From Dermatemys mawii (Eukaryota > Chordata > Testudines > Dermatemydidae), in NCBI GenBank assembly GCA_007922305.1, contig ML677365.1, positions 19,571,803 to 19,635,802 on the forward strand: a stretch of 64,000 nt of DNA, read 5' to 3'. Positions within the stretch are counted from its first letter, which is position 1; every line of letters begins with the position of its first letter. Below, piece by piece: positions 36,334 through 47,640 of the stretch. A program made the translations under genes and the position numbers. The notes beneath the pieces were generated by a model. That model searched no databases. It was not told where the DNA came from and saw only the letters and a list, made by a program, of their open reading frames with translations.

Positions 36334-37299
36334 GTCAAGCTATCCCACAGCCAAGGTTGCCCTTCCATATCAGATGATCTGAAATGCTATTAATAGGTCT
36401 ACTTTCTCATTAGGTCACTGAAATTATGTGGCTTCCAATTTCCTTACGTCTAAAACACCTTACTGTTAAGATTCTTTATGCGTGCGCACACAATGTACAC
36501 ACACATACACACTTTAATATTCCTTGAATTAGTTTCATCACATTATTCCTACTCCCTTTTAGACAACCAGAACAACTTCTCTCTCAGCGTGGTTTGTGCA
36601 TCCTTCAAGTGTTTGTATAGATGGTTATCAAATACTCCTTTGGTTGTCATTTCACCAAGCTGTACATATTTTAAAGATCCTACTCAACTATTTTAAGAAG
36701 CTCACAAAGCTTTGCCAATCAGGAAATGTTTAGGGAAATGTCTTGGCGTTATCTGGCAAGTGGTTTGTAACACTTGTATTCAGAGCTGCTGTTACAGATA
36801 ATTACATACCATACTGTTATATTTCAATGATGTTTGCAAGAAAAGAAGTAACTTTCTTTTTAAGGGTTTAGGTGTAGAGGGAGGTAACTTTCTTAACAGG
36901 ATTAAACAATTTGCGGGGGTTTGATCCTTTGGGGCCTCTGTGTGTTTTTGGAATACTGAGAATGATGGAAGATACAGATTTCTGTTGTACAAAAAACTCA
37001 CCCCATGAATTTAATACAACACAATACAGGGTTTGTGGTCTTATAAAGTATTAGAGAACGTTCAGTTGCAGCAAGAAATTATCTCGTGTCTTTATATCAA
37101 GGTGTGTTTATTCAGTTGGATGTCAAACATGTGTACAGTAAGGTTGGGAAAGCATGTAGAAAGAGTCTCCCTTCAGCACCACAGCTCACACATTAGATGG
37201 GTTTGTCCTATCAGTGGGTTGCCTTAAGAAAACACTAATAGCTTCCAGCTGGGTGGAAAATCAAAACCTTTGGAGGAAGGGGGAATTTGACAAAACTAG

Positions 37300-38000
37300 C
37301 AGATTTGAATGTTAAAGCTCAGCTAATGCCTCCATTTTTATTTACCACTCATCCATAAAAGATTATTTTCCAATATATCAGCCTCATTTGGTGGCCAGTG
37401 GTCTGAAAGTGGAACAAGCAAGTGGAGAAATCTGGACATTAGTGAGTCCGCCCTTTCAAGCTGGTGTGCCACTTTGTGGAATGGCCTTCCCTGAGGTTAG
37501 CGGGGGTCCTAATGACCATTCATCAATGCTCGTTGACTGATCATTGAGTGCCTTCTTATTCAGTTTATCAAGTCTTGCACATCAAAAGTCAGAATAAGCA
37601 TTATTCAGCTTTGTTAAAGCCAACTAGGAGTAAAATGCTCCATTTGAACCCATTTTGCCCTTGGTTTTTCACTTTGTTAATGCAGTCCTGCTTAAATGAG
37701 TGCCTTTATTGGGTCTGTTAGAATATCTGAAACTATTAATTCTCTTGTATTGAATAGCTGGTGGCAGGCCAGAGCAGATGGGGTAGAAAACTATTTGGTT
37801 GGGTGTATTGCTTTCAATTAGGATCAATGAGGTTTCAGCTCCTTTGAATTAACTCACTTAATACCCACTGTGTGAAGTCACAATGTATCACAACAGTCTG
37901 CTATAAGTAGAGAGGCAAGTTGAGAAGTCCTGCAGAAAAGCTTTGAGTCAGATTCTTCCTTCAATGTTAATAAAGAGCTCTCATTAACTAGAGATGCATT
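37300..38000. other. Repeat-poor intronic block, candidate conserved element
   Basis: No recognised repeat and more balanced composition than the flanks. It is rich in TTAAT, TCAATTAG and CATTCATCAATG-type motifs as found in developmental enhancers. No coding frame. Confidence 0.25.
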
Positions 38001-40799
38001 TCAGTGGATTCTAGTCCTGTTGGTAAATCAGGTTTAAGCAAAAGATAATCTCTACTTTAAAACTGTAATGTCTTAGAAAGGAGTGTATTTTTCATTTGAG
38101 TACAGTAATACAATACAGTATGAATTTTCTGCAGTCCAGTGTAAATCTATTTTTGCAAATATCTGGGTTTAGAGACTGCCTTCACAGCTCTTTACAATTA
38201 TTAATTTTGCCGATGGGTATCAGATCATTCACAATTATTTTGTAAACTGTTTGAGTGATTGCAGAGTAAAGTGTTAGTTTTCACTGTATCAGCTAAGAAG
38301 CTGTATCATAAGGTAAAGAAACTGACTGAAATTAATCTCCTTCTAAATTCTAATTCTCACTATTTCTTTGTATCCTTTCATTTTGGTATTATACATTTTC
38401 CAGATTCTAAGATGCAGCAGAATTGTTCATATGCAAAAATTACCCTACATATTTTTTCTCCTCTTCATGAAACAAGCACAGAATGACAAATATTTAACAG
38501 AATTATGTTGGCATTGACTGTCCACCTTTGTTACACATTTTGGCCCTATTACATTTTTAGAAGTGTGCAAAAATTGTTACAGCAATCTTTAAATGGCTGC
38601 ATTAAAAAAAGAAAAAGTATATATCCAGGAATATTTATTCAGGGAGGACTGCCAAATGGGTTGCAGCCTGCCTCAGTGTATTAAATAATGAGAGGGGAAA
38701 ACTATTCATGCAGCTGGCTGTTGAGAAAATGCTGAAGTAGTCTCAGATGCACAGGCATTCTGTTAGCCCCTTCCACAAACAGACTTCTAGGTGAGAACCT
38801 CCAGGGATCCAGGTTTTGTTGACGTGGATCAATTTAAATGGCAATTACTGTAGTCAGATAACAGCTTAAAAAGCCCTTTTACACATAGAAAAGATGCATA
38901 ATCACACTGCATATGGAAGTTCAATTTTGTGAGCCATGGTTTGGAGATTTACAGTGTACTGATATTAAGACTGACTTTTAAAATGAAATATCATTCAGTT
39001 TTATTAAAACACGTTGCACCTTTGACACATTACTTTCTATTTTAAAGCTGATTCTGTCTGCACCTATGTTGATGAAAGGTTGTATTTCCAACTGTGAAAA
39101 TGTTTTTTCCTTCATGTAGAATACAGAATTTTTAAAACCAACAGATACTGACTGACTGGTTTTTAAACAGGGCACCAAATGAAACAAAAATAATGCCAAG
39201 TTCTTTAAAGTCCTCTCTGGCACAGACTTAACTGATTACTACTCTCCCCCATGCCTCCTTCCCTTCCCTGATAAAGCCTTCTCTCGTAAAAGTGTTAATG
39301 CTTGGCTCTCAAATACACTGAAATCCATAATACAGAACCTCATTACAACTGTCGTCTGAGTAAGATGAACAAAAAGATTGGTCTCATAAATAGGGATGCA
39401 TTATGGTATTAGGGCCAGAACAGACTAATCACTACGAATTTTTGTATTAAACATTTTGAATTTGGTGCTTCACTAGTTGAAGAAAGGCTAATGGGTGCTG
39501 CTTTAGGTGCCATTAAAAGTTCTATTTTTCTGATGCATTTCTCAAAAATGACATTTTTTATTGGTAAATATTCATGGGCAGAGAGATCCAGAGATAGAAA
39601 GGCTGTTAGGATTTTTCTGTGTTCTAAAATAGATTTTATCAGCGCTTTGTGGCAGCTTAAAGGAAGGAAAAGGAAGGCCTGGAAGCATGGTTGTTTCTGC
39701 GTAGTAAAGGCAAAAGATATGAAGGGAAATCAAGGGACTGCATAAATTAAACATATAAAGATGCTTGTCTTTCTGTATCTTTCATATTAAAAGAATACAG
39801 TGTCTGAAGATTCTGAATGGAATCTTTTTTTATTTTTTTGGTATCTATATGGAATTTGAACATACATTGAAAAGGTCAAGGGAAAGCATGTGTTTAATGA
39901 TTTGCTGTAAATTTTTTTGTTAGTAAAACAGTGAAGATTTTGCAAGTATTAAATTGGAGGAGAGTTTTTGGAAAAAAAAAATTCCCTTGTGCTTGGAATC
40001 TTATATAAGCATAAATGTGCTACAGAAGGCATATGTCAGGCGTATGTTTCTCCTATGAGGCAAGGATGTTTTACAAAGGAGTAAAGAGGGACTGCTGAGA
40101 GGAAAATAGCCAGCTTTAGATAAAGCACTATAACAAAGACTTGTAGTTTTATGTATCATGGTGTCCATTAGAGCTTAATAGGGAAGAGTGCATTGAACCT
40201 AGCCAGGCATATGTTATTCATGTGAAGGATAAACATTTAAGGGGTGTGCAAAAATCAGAAATCAGGAGGACATGATTGTTTAGCTTTTGAAAAAGCTTTA
40301 CAGGGAAGATTTTGTTTTCATCCCCCATGGATCACCATGCAAGGTAAAGGAGAGTAAGCTGCAAATGTTTGGAGCATATCAATGCAGGAATCCCAGGGGG
40401 TTAAAAGCACTGTAGTAAAATAAAAGTGGTCTGCTTCTAAGTGTGTTCTATTTTACACATACTACTGAGAAGCTGACAAAGGGAATGATTTTGATACTCT
40501 GTTCACTGTGATAAAATGGCACAATAAGATGAAGGAGAAAAAGAAAAGAAAAAATCTTTAAATATATCTTCTTACATATTTTGAATTTCCAACTAAATAA
40601 ATAACCATGGTCTTATGGAGTTCAAAATTATAACTGTTAAAATAATAAATGAGAAGAACATGTTTTCCATTTTTTGAGGAGAACTGGTTCTAATAGATAC
40701 TCTTCTTTAATTGCTTACTGTTAAAGGGTTAACTTTAAAGGAAAAAATGAATAATTCACTGTTCATCTTATCACTCTGCATTTTACTTTCTATTCTTTG

Positions 40800-41166
40800 G
40801 TCCTCTGGAACTTGCTGTGAAAGGTAGAGTAAGAGGAGTCAGCTGAGGGGAGCTGGGGTTGTGATAATTTGCACACACATCCCTGTCATTGTTCTGCCTG
40901 AAGAGACAGGGCTGGGTTCAAGGCCACATGTGCTCCTGTCATCATTCACATTTCTGCTCCAAGTGCAATACAGAATGTCAGCTCTCCATCTGTCTTTGCC
41001 TGGCAAACGCACGCGCCTAGCATCCTGCCTCCAGCTATGCTGCCACAGCCAGTTCTGATGGCTCTCCTCGCTTTTCTGTGCTCATTCCAGAACAGGAGGC
41101 ACTGAGCCCTAAATAAGCTTGCTTTTAGGAGAGAGCCATTTACAGTGTTGTATATTTTATTCAAGG
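40800..41166 (+). promoter_or_regulatory. RUNX1T1: Promoter and 5'UTR of the MTG8a first exon
   Basis: Sequence ahead of the MTG8a ATG is more GC-balanced than its surroundings, but it is not a CpG island; CpGs occur mainly at 41008-41016. A CAGCTG E-box lies at 40842. An AT-rich TAAATAA stretch at 41111 could act as a TATA-like element or simply be leader sequence. The exact transcription start is not visible. The contrast with the CpG-island promoter at 12 kb suggests a tissue-restricted promoter, which is inference. Confidence 0.5.
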
Positions 41167-41173
41167 ATGCCTG
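41167..41173 (+). CDS. RUNX1T1: RUNX1T1 MTG8a-specific first coding exon (MP)
   Basis: The sequence AAGG-ATG-CCT-G is followed directly by the consensus donor GTGAGT at 41174. This gives Met-Pro and one G, phase 1. Joined to the common downstream exon it yields MPDRTEKHSTMPDSPV, the known N-terminus of isoform MTG8a. The order 1b (25 kb) then 1a (41 kb) on the same strand agrees with the known human gene. Because only seven coding bases are involved, the call depends on position, phase, donor quality and promoter-like upstream sequence rather than on protein similarity. No ATG with better context is seen nearby. Confidence 0.85.
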
Positions 41174-41302
41174 GTGAGTTAAAATTATTACCACTCTATT
41201 TATTTAAATGGAAAAGCACTAATTATATTTTGATTATATATAGAAATAATTTCTACAGGGTGATTTGTTCAAGCTTATACAGAGAGACTGTAGACACTAA
41301 TT

Positions 41303-41303
<1 letters not shown>

Positions 41304-41337
<34 letters not shown>
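41304..41337. repeat. (GT)17 microsatellite
   Basis: An uninterrupted GT array of 34 bp starting 130 bp after the MTG8a donor. It is likely length-polymorphic. Confidence 0.97.
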
Positions 41338-41341
<4 letters not shown>

Positions 41342-44300
41342 TTGGGGGAGGGGAATTTGTGTGTGGAAACTATCAAAGATATTGTGTACAGTAATATTGG
41401 ATGCTAGATTGAATGGGGATAGCAGTAGTAGAAAGTCACCCTATTCATGGGTGCAGGTGTGTATGGGGTATCATTTTAGTGAGAAGAAATACAGCTTTAG
41501 TCTGGTTTTCATGACTGTCAGATGTATTTTATAATCTGCAAACATTTTATATGTAGATATAATTTTAGATGATGGGTATACACTGGAAAATAATCTCTTT
41601 CCAAAGCTGTTTATGCTAGAGAAGTGAAGGAAGATTTAGAAAACAAACGATTTCAGTCTTGCCCTAAATAACAGTTCTTAGCTGTCACCAGCCAAAAATT
41701 GAAATACTTTATTAATAAATAATAGTAATAATTAAACAATCCTACAGATTCTGCTGAATTAGTGAAACCGTTGTGGAGCTGGAAATCTTAGTATGTCAAT
41801 TTCTTCAAAAAATATTATCCTTGGATCTTTAGACTACTTGTCTAAATGACAAGTGTTGTTGCCAGTGAAAATACTGCTTCTATACAAGGTGAATTGTTTG
41901 AGTTTTTTTGTGAGAAGCCTGACCATGGGAGAATGGATTGTATTTGCTGTTTCTGTAAGGACTGAACAGAGCCATGCGCCAATTTAAAACAGCCTATATC
42001 TCTGGATAAAAAAAACAGGGACACAGAGAGATCCTACAGCTGGCTGGTTCTTGTGGATAATTTGGGTAGGACAGGCAGAAGCTGCCCTTGATCATAGAAT
42101 TTGTACACCTCACAGATGATATTTTGAAACAGTATCTGTCAGTTTGCTGAAACCACAGTTGTATGTAGGTATTGCCAGTTGTTTAAAGAATATTTTTCTT
42201 TTAGGATGTTAATGCACGGTCATATTATGCCAATACTATGTTTGTTGATCCTAAGACTGAGATTGTTACCAAAAAGTGGAACTCTGTTTGCTCAAAGTGC
42301 AAGGCTAGGAGGATTTGTATGGTTGAAATATGGGCAAGAAATTTGCATAGATAATAACTAAGGACTACGAAAGGTCAATTTAACCCTTTAAAGTTTGTTT
42401 GATTTGCATGCATTAAAGTCCTTGGGATGTGGTCTTCTTTAGAAATATCATGGCAATTCATTAATTTGAAAAATTGCATGTGATGTAAATCAAATACAGC
42501 TAATATTTTGCATATATTAGTATGAAATTACAGTATCATATGGCTAGCTGCTTTTTTATGATATTTAAATGTACAACATGATTAATTTTGATTCTTCTAT
42601 ATTTTCTTTTGAGACATTAACAAAGATGCTATTAGAATGACTGAAGTAGAGATTTTTTGAACAATCTTTTGCATTGTAAGGCTATGGCACTTAAATTACT
42701 TAATCTACCTGCTGGTTAAAATTTCATGCATATTTAATCAAAGTGGCTTGAGCTACATCTGAAAATATATATACTTATCAATACTCTTTAAGCTTTAACG
42801 TTTAAATAAATCTTTAATTTCCAGCATTCTGTTAAAGTGGTAGCAAGGAAGAAGTGTGTTTTTAATGTCAGCTCTGAGTGTTAGAAAACCTTGCGCTTGG
42901 ATACAGAGAATACACTAACAGCTGTGACTGGGAGCATGTGCCAGAATGGAGATACTTGAGCAGATCTGACACTTGGCTATTTTTGACACCCATCTGCACT
43001 TTTTTACTCTCCTCTATGATGAACTACCTCTCAATCTGTTCACAGAATATTTTAGCCTTTTAATATTGTGGTGTTGGGATTTTTTTTTAAAAATGGGCAT
43101 TATTAGCCATCTGGGGCAGATTTTGTGTTTTAGAAGTAAGCACATTATCTGTGGAAGATTAAAATGATGTGTATTTTTGTGTAATCAGATATTATATCAT
43201 TGTCTTTGTGTGCGTGTGTAACATATTCTTGATTTCAGAAGCATCTTTTTAATAGTTTTGACATCCAAAGTTCTTTCTGTTTTTTTCTAAAATATAAGAC
43301 TGATCAAATATCTGTTCTGGTTTCTGTATAGTGATAACACTTGTACACAAATTAAATGTTCTCTTCAAAGTCAAACAGATCACATTCTTATAAATGTAAT
43401 TGTTTACTAGCCTTCTCATGTTAGTATGTCTGAAAAACTACATCAGAGAGGTTGTTAAGGAGGGTCTCATCATAAACTTAATTCATAGATCTTGGAGGCT
43501 CTAATACAACTTGTAGGAAACATATTTTTAGAAAGATAATCCTCAAATATGAGATTTGTACTAATTTTGTTAACTATTTTGTCATTTTATTTGGATTCTA
43601 GAAAGTATCTATCTTTAAATCATTGATATAGAGATGCACAAAGTGCTCAGATCAAATGCCTTATACAAAGTGGGTTGATTATTGTTTGTTTTTTAGAATT
43701 GTTTTTATTCCAAATATTATGTATTAAACTTTACAATTCTGTCAGTTATTTTATAGTACAGATGCTGGCCTACAAAATGCTTTATTATTGCCCATGGCAA
43801 TATTCGGGATGGTTTCCTTAAAAGAACAATCAGTGATCACAGTCATTGTAGCCCAGAAATAATGCTGTTCTTTCAGAAGATGGCTTGGTATTAGGTCAGA
43901 CCACCCCTTCTTTACTTCTGCTCTCCAGATGTGGCTGCAACTTTTTTCTTTTAAAGTTCATGTTTCAAAAAAATGGGTTTGTTTTCAGAATCTGGTTTTA
44001 CTTAAGACATCTCTATCCTGGAGTGCATTTCATAAATTGCCCACATATTTTTCTTAGCAGAGAACTTAACTGGCTGTAATTTTTAACACATGGCCACATC
44101 ATGTGATATTTTCAAAACATTTGCACATAGCTTTAAGAAGGTCCCAGCAGAAATGATCCATCATCTCACAGCCAGCCTGTTTCTTAACAGCATATCTGCA
44201 TTTTCCATTTAGCAGAGCTATATATTATTAGCTTACATTTTGGGTAGTAAAACAGTGCATTGCTGATTGTAAAACATGGACTTTATTATCTGCTGAAAAT

Positions 44301-45104
44301 TGATTTGGCATTTATAGCCACTGTGTACTAGACTTCCTTTCTGGTTTTAACATTAGTGCTTGCAAGTGATGATTTTTTTAAAGAACAGAAACAAAATTGC
44401 ATGGACATAACTGTTAGTGTCCTAGTAACTGAGCATTTGGATAATCCACCTGTTTTTTAAATACACACGTCTAAACATTGTTATACAGCAAAAGTTTCCT
44501 GTCTGTTAACTGACTTGTTCTGTTCTAACTTGCAGTTGCTATGCTATTACATGAGGACAGTTCTGTGTATTACAAAACAAGTTTTCAGCCAGCTGCAGAA
44601 AGTATGTCTGGAAATAGATTTAAATCTGATTGTTAAGCTTGTATCACTGTTCCAGACATCATCTTGTACTTGGGTGTGACAGGAAAGAATAATTTTCTTG
44701 TTTGAAAAGGACTGTAAGCCACTTTAGGTTGTACTACCAATCAGACTCCAGGGGAATTTGTTGGACATTTCATTTCTTCAGACCCAGATGATTTTGGGAA
44801 AACGTATTGGCTTTCATACTGCTACATCAGGTTTCACACATTGATGTGTGTCCCTCTCCTTTCACTGTAGTAATGAATTCCAAAGTCTCCATAAAATTAT
44901 ATGTCTTATTTTGAACCATTTTGGGCATAAACTGTATCTTGCTATGTGCTAGTTGCTTCCCAGGCATATTGTAGGTGATACTGTAACCCCAATAATAGCT
45001 AATAATAACCCTCTTTACTAACAAGGACTCCAAACTATTTTGCAATAAAGATGCTAATACTTTCAAGCTAAAGGGCCAGATTGAAAGGGATATTTTTTTG
45101 AGAA

Positions 45105-45655
45105 TGTACACTCTTTGGGGCAGATACTGTCTCTCACTCTGTGTGCTCTGCCTAGTACAATGAGGTGACAGCTGGGTGGAAGATGATTTTCCTGTGCAGA
45201 GAATTTTTTTGAGATTTCAATTTTTCTCTTCCACATCAGGAAAAAAACAAAAATGCTTTTGAAATGTGTTGTGAAAAATGAGAGAGAAAGAGAATCCATC
45301 CCAGGGTAGCTAGTATCCCTATGGTTATAGCATTCACTGGGGATATGGGAGACCCAGATTCAGGTGTCTGTTCTAAACTAGACAGAGTGGAGACATGAAC
45401 CTTGGTCCCTCACATCCCATGCAAGTGCCCTCACCACTGGTACATCCTGGGGTTGACCTCTTTTTCATTGGCACCTCTTGACCAGAAATTCCATCCTGGA
45501 TCTTACTGAAGTTTCATTGAAACTGACCCTATCCCTGGAAAAGTTTTGGTTTCAATGAATTGGTATTTTCTGACAATTGTTTTGTTGAAAATCTTCTGAC
45601 CAGGTCTAAATAGGGCCCTGAGCTTAGTAGGCCTCTGAGCACTACTATAATACAA
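45105..45655 (+). repeat. LINE/SINE tail interrupted by another repeat
   Basis: 'ACTCTTTGGGGCAGATACTG' and 'GCCTAGTACAATGAGGTG' (45105-45170), and 'GGCCTCTGAGCACTACTA' followed by TAATACAAATAATAATG (45628-45655), are consecutive parts of one familiar tail. About 430 bp of other sequence, including the 45295 element, lies between. Confidence 0.5.
45295..45470. repeat. tRNA-like/fold-back turtle repeat, copy B
   Basis: 'GGTTATAGCATTCACTGGGG' and 'TGGGAGACCCAGATTCAGG' are followed by the inverted half 'ATGAACCTTGGTCCCTCACA' and 'TGCCCTCACCACTGG'. It is a relative of 32560-33230. Confidence 0.6.
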
Positions 45656-47214
45656 ATAATAATGTATAAGTTAGGGGCCCACTTGCTCTAACTCAGAGGT
45701 CAGTTGGAGTTGTGTATATACAACTGATGGGACCCCACCCAATATTGCAGTAAAGAAATTTCAGTTTCTTTACACCCAATATTGGTGTAATTTGCACATA
45801 GATGAACTTGAAGGTGTAAGTTAATGTTTGTGCCTGGGTGGGCAGAAAGTGAGATATTTACTTTTATCCCTTTCTGTTTCCTTTCCTGATATATCCTACT
45901 CTTGTGGCATATGGCCATGTATGCCAAGGAAGACTTAAGGTAAATGTACTTATGCCACTTGATAACTCATCCATAAGATGGACCATATAGACTAAGCCTT
46001 TAATACTTTTGAAGACCTGCAACTTTTAACATGAATCTTACTTTTGAAACATTGATCTATGGTTCAGATATAGAATTATTTATTACATTTGCTGATGACA
46101 TAAATAGGTTCTGTTCTCATTGTAATCAGTAGGAATTGTGCATGCATATTTAAGAGCTGAATTTGGCCATGAGTCTTCCTTGCTTTAAGTCTTGATAATT
46201 TGATACTTATTCTCATTATTTCTCTAAAATAATTAAAATAGTGGCACATTTTTAAGAATTATTGTATAGAAGCAAATTCACCAGGTGTGCTAATTGCAGA
46301 CAAACTGTAAATAGTAAAGTTGTTTAGCCTTCACTCATAAAGGTTTCAGAGAGTTGTCATTAAAACTTGATTTGGAAACTGAGTTTATGTCTAGATTTCA
46401 CAGGAAGATGTTTTTATTAACTCATTTTCTCATTTATGCATTTATTTCTACTTTTTAAAATAAAATAACCTCACTCCCCTGCTTTAGAACCCATTTAAAA
46501 TGTCTTCAGAAGGAATAACCACCCAATGGCATAGCAAAGCCCTCCCCCATCTAAATTAACCTAAATTATCCAGCCAGTTAGCTTAATGTTAATATGAATG
46601 TATATTGTGAGACAACAGCTGCAATTTAACTGTGCTTTTAAGCAGATACAAAGTTTAAGTCAAAGGTGGCAGGAAGCCTTTTTGAAGTTCTAAACGAAAT
46701 GTTGTAAGGGGTAGTACAATTATTAAGAGTACAGTTTATATGGTTCCCATTCATTATGGAAATATATTCAGCTACTGAATGTAATAACCTCTACACCATT
46801 TTATATATTGACAAGTAAAACTGAACTTTCAACATTTGGACTGAAAAAATTGTGGGAAAAAAATAAAACCAGGAATCTAAATTGATCATATCTATCTTTC
46901 TGATCTGAAAGAGGGGCTGGGGAAGGAGAGAGAAGAGAAATGTATTTGGGTCAAATTCAGATAAAGTGTAAACTGGTGAAAATTCTGTGAAGGCTTATGT
47001 CATTACTAGTGAATTCCCTTTGATCAAGAAAATGTTGTGGTTAAATAATCAGGTTTCTGAGATAGGGACTTATCCATTCTCATCTACTTTGCAAAGCAGG
47101 TTTGAAATGCCATCTCTTAAGAAGGAGAAATTGTTTTGCCTTTTAAAGTTAACATGGCTAATTGCTTTTCCTGGGTTATTGATGCTTCCTTTCTGTTTCA
47201 GCTGCTAAAGTGCA

Positions 47215-47640
47215 TGTCCAGGTCCTGATCACCTCCTGCCTTCGCTGCTGTAACCTCCTCCTCTTGTGGCCTCCCTTGCATCTTTTGTTTCTCTTTTCTG
47301 GTCTATACAAAATGCAACTACTAAAATTATTTTCCTACTCAATGTCCATCCATGTCATTTGAGGCTTCTAATCTCTTCCCAGAATCTTTCTTACATACTT
47401 ATTATATTACATAAAACTAACTCCCAGTATTCAGTACTACTCAGATCCTTCTTTTCTCCATTTCATTTCATTCCATCAATAATGCCAGCCTCCTTGCCTC
47501 CTTCACTTCCTTTTCTCATTCTTGTCTTTATGCCTTCTTCTACACCACACTCTATGAGTGGAATGGTCTTGCAAATCCAGTGAATCATCCCCACACTTCA
47601 TAATCCCTCCCAAATCCAAATCCACCCCTTCCCTGGGGCC
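47215..47640 (+). pseudogene. L2-like LINE reverse-transcriptase remnant
   Basis: 'CTGCTGTAACCTCCTCCTC', 'TGGTCTATACAAAATGC', 'ATGTCATTTGAGGCTTC' and 'TATGAGTGGAATGGTC' match, as remembered, a degenerate 3' coding part of L2-type LINEs on the + strand (the region giving CCNLLL..., YKMQLLKLF). Stops and shifts break the frame. The family assignment is by eye and moderate. Confidence 0.5.

Larger units (their letters stand above)
25210..41166 (+). other. RUNX1T1: Intron between MTG8b and MTG8a first exons
   Basis: About 16 kb of mainly AT-rich intron. In the human gene this interval (intron 1b) is one of the regions where t(8;21) breakpoints fall. Content seen: repeat remnants at 25.4, 26.8, 27.1, 30.4, 31.8-32.4, 32.6-33.2, 33.4, 33.9 and 36.2 kb, a perfect hairpin at 28866, a GC-balanced block at 29.4-29.85 kb, and a repeat-poor block at 37.3-38.0 kb. 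I find no coding exon in it. Confidence 0.7.
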
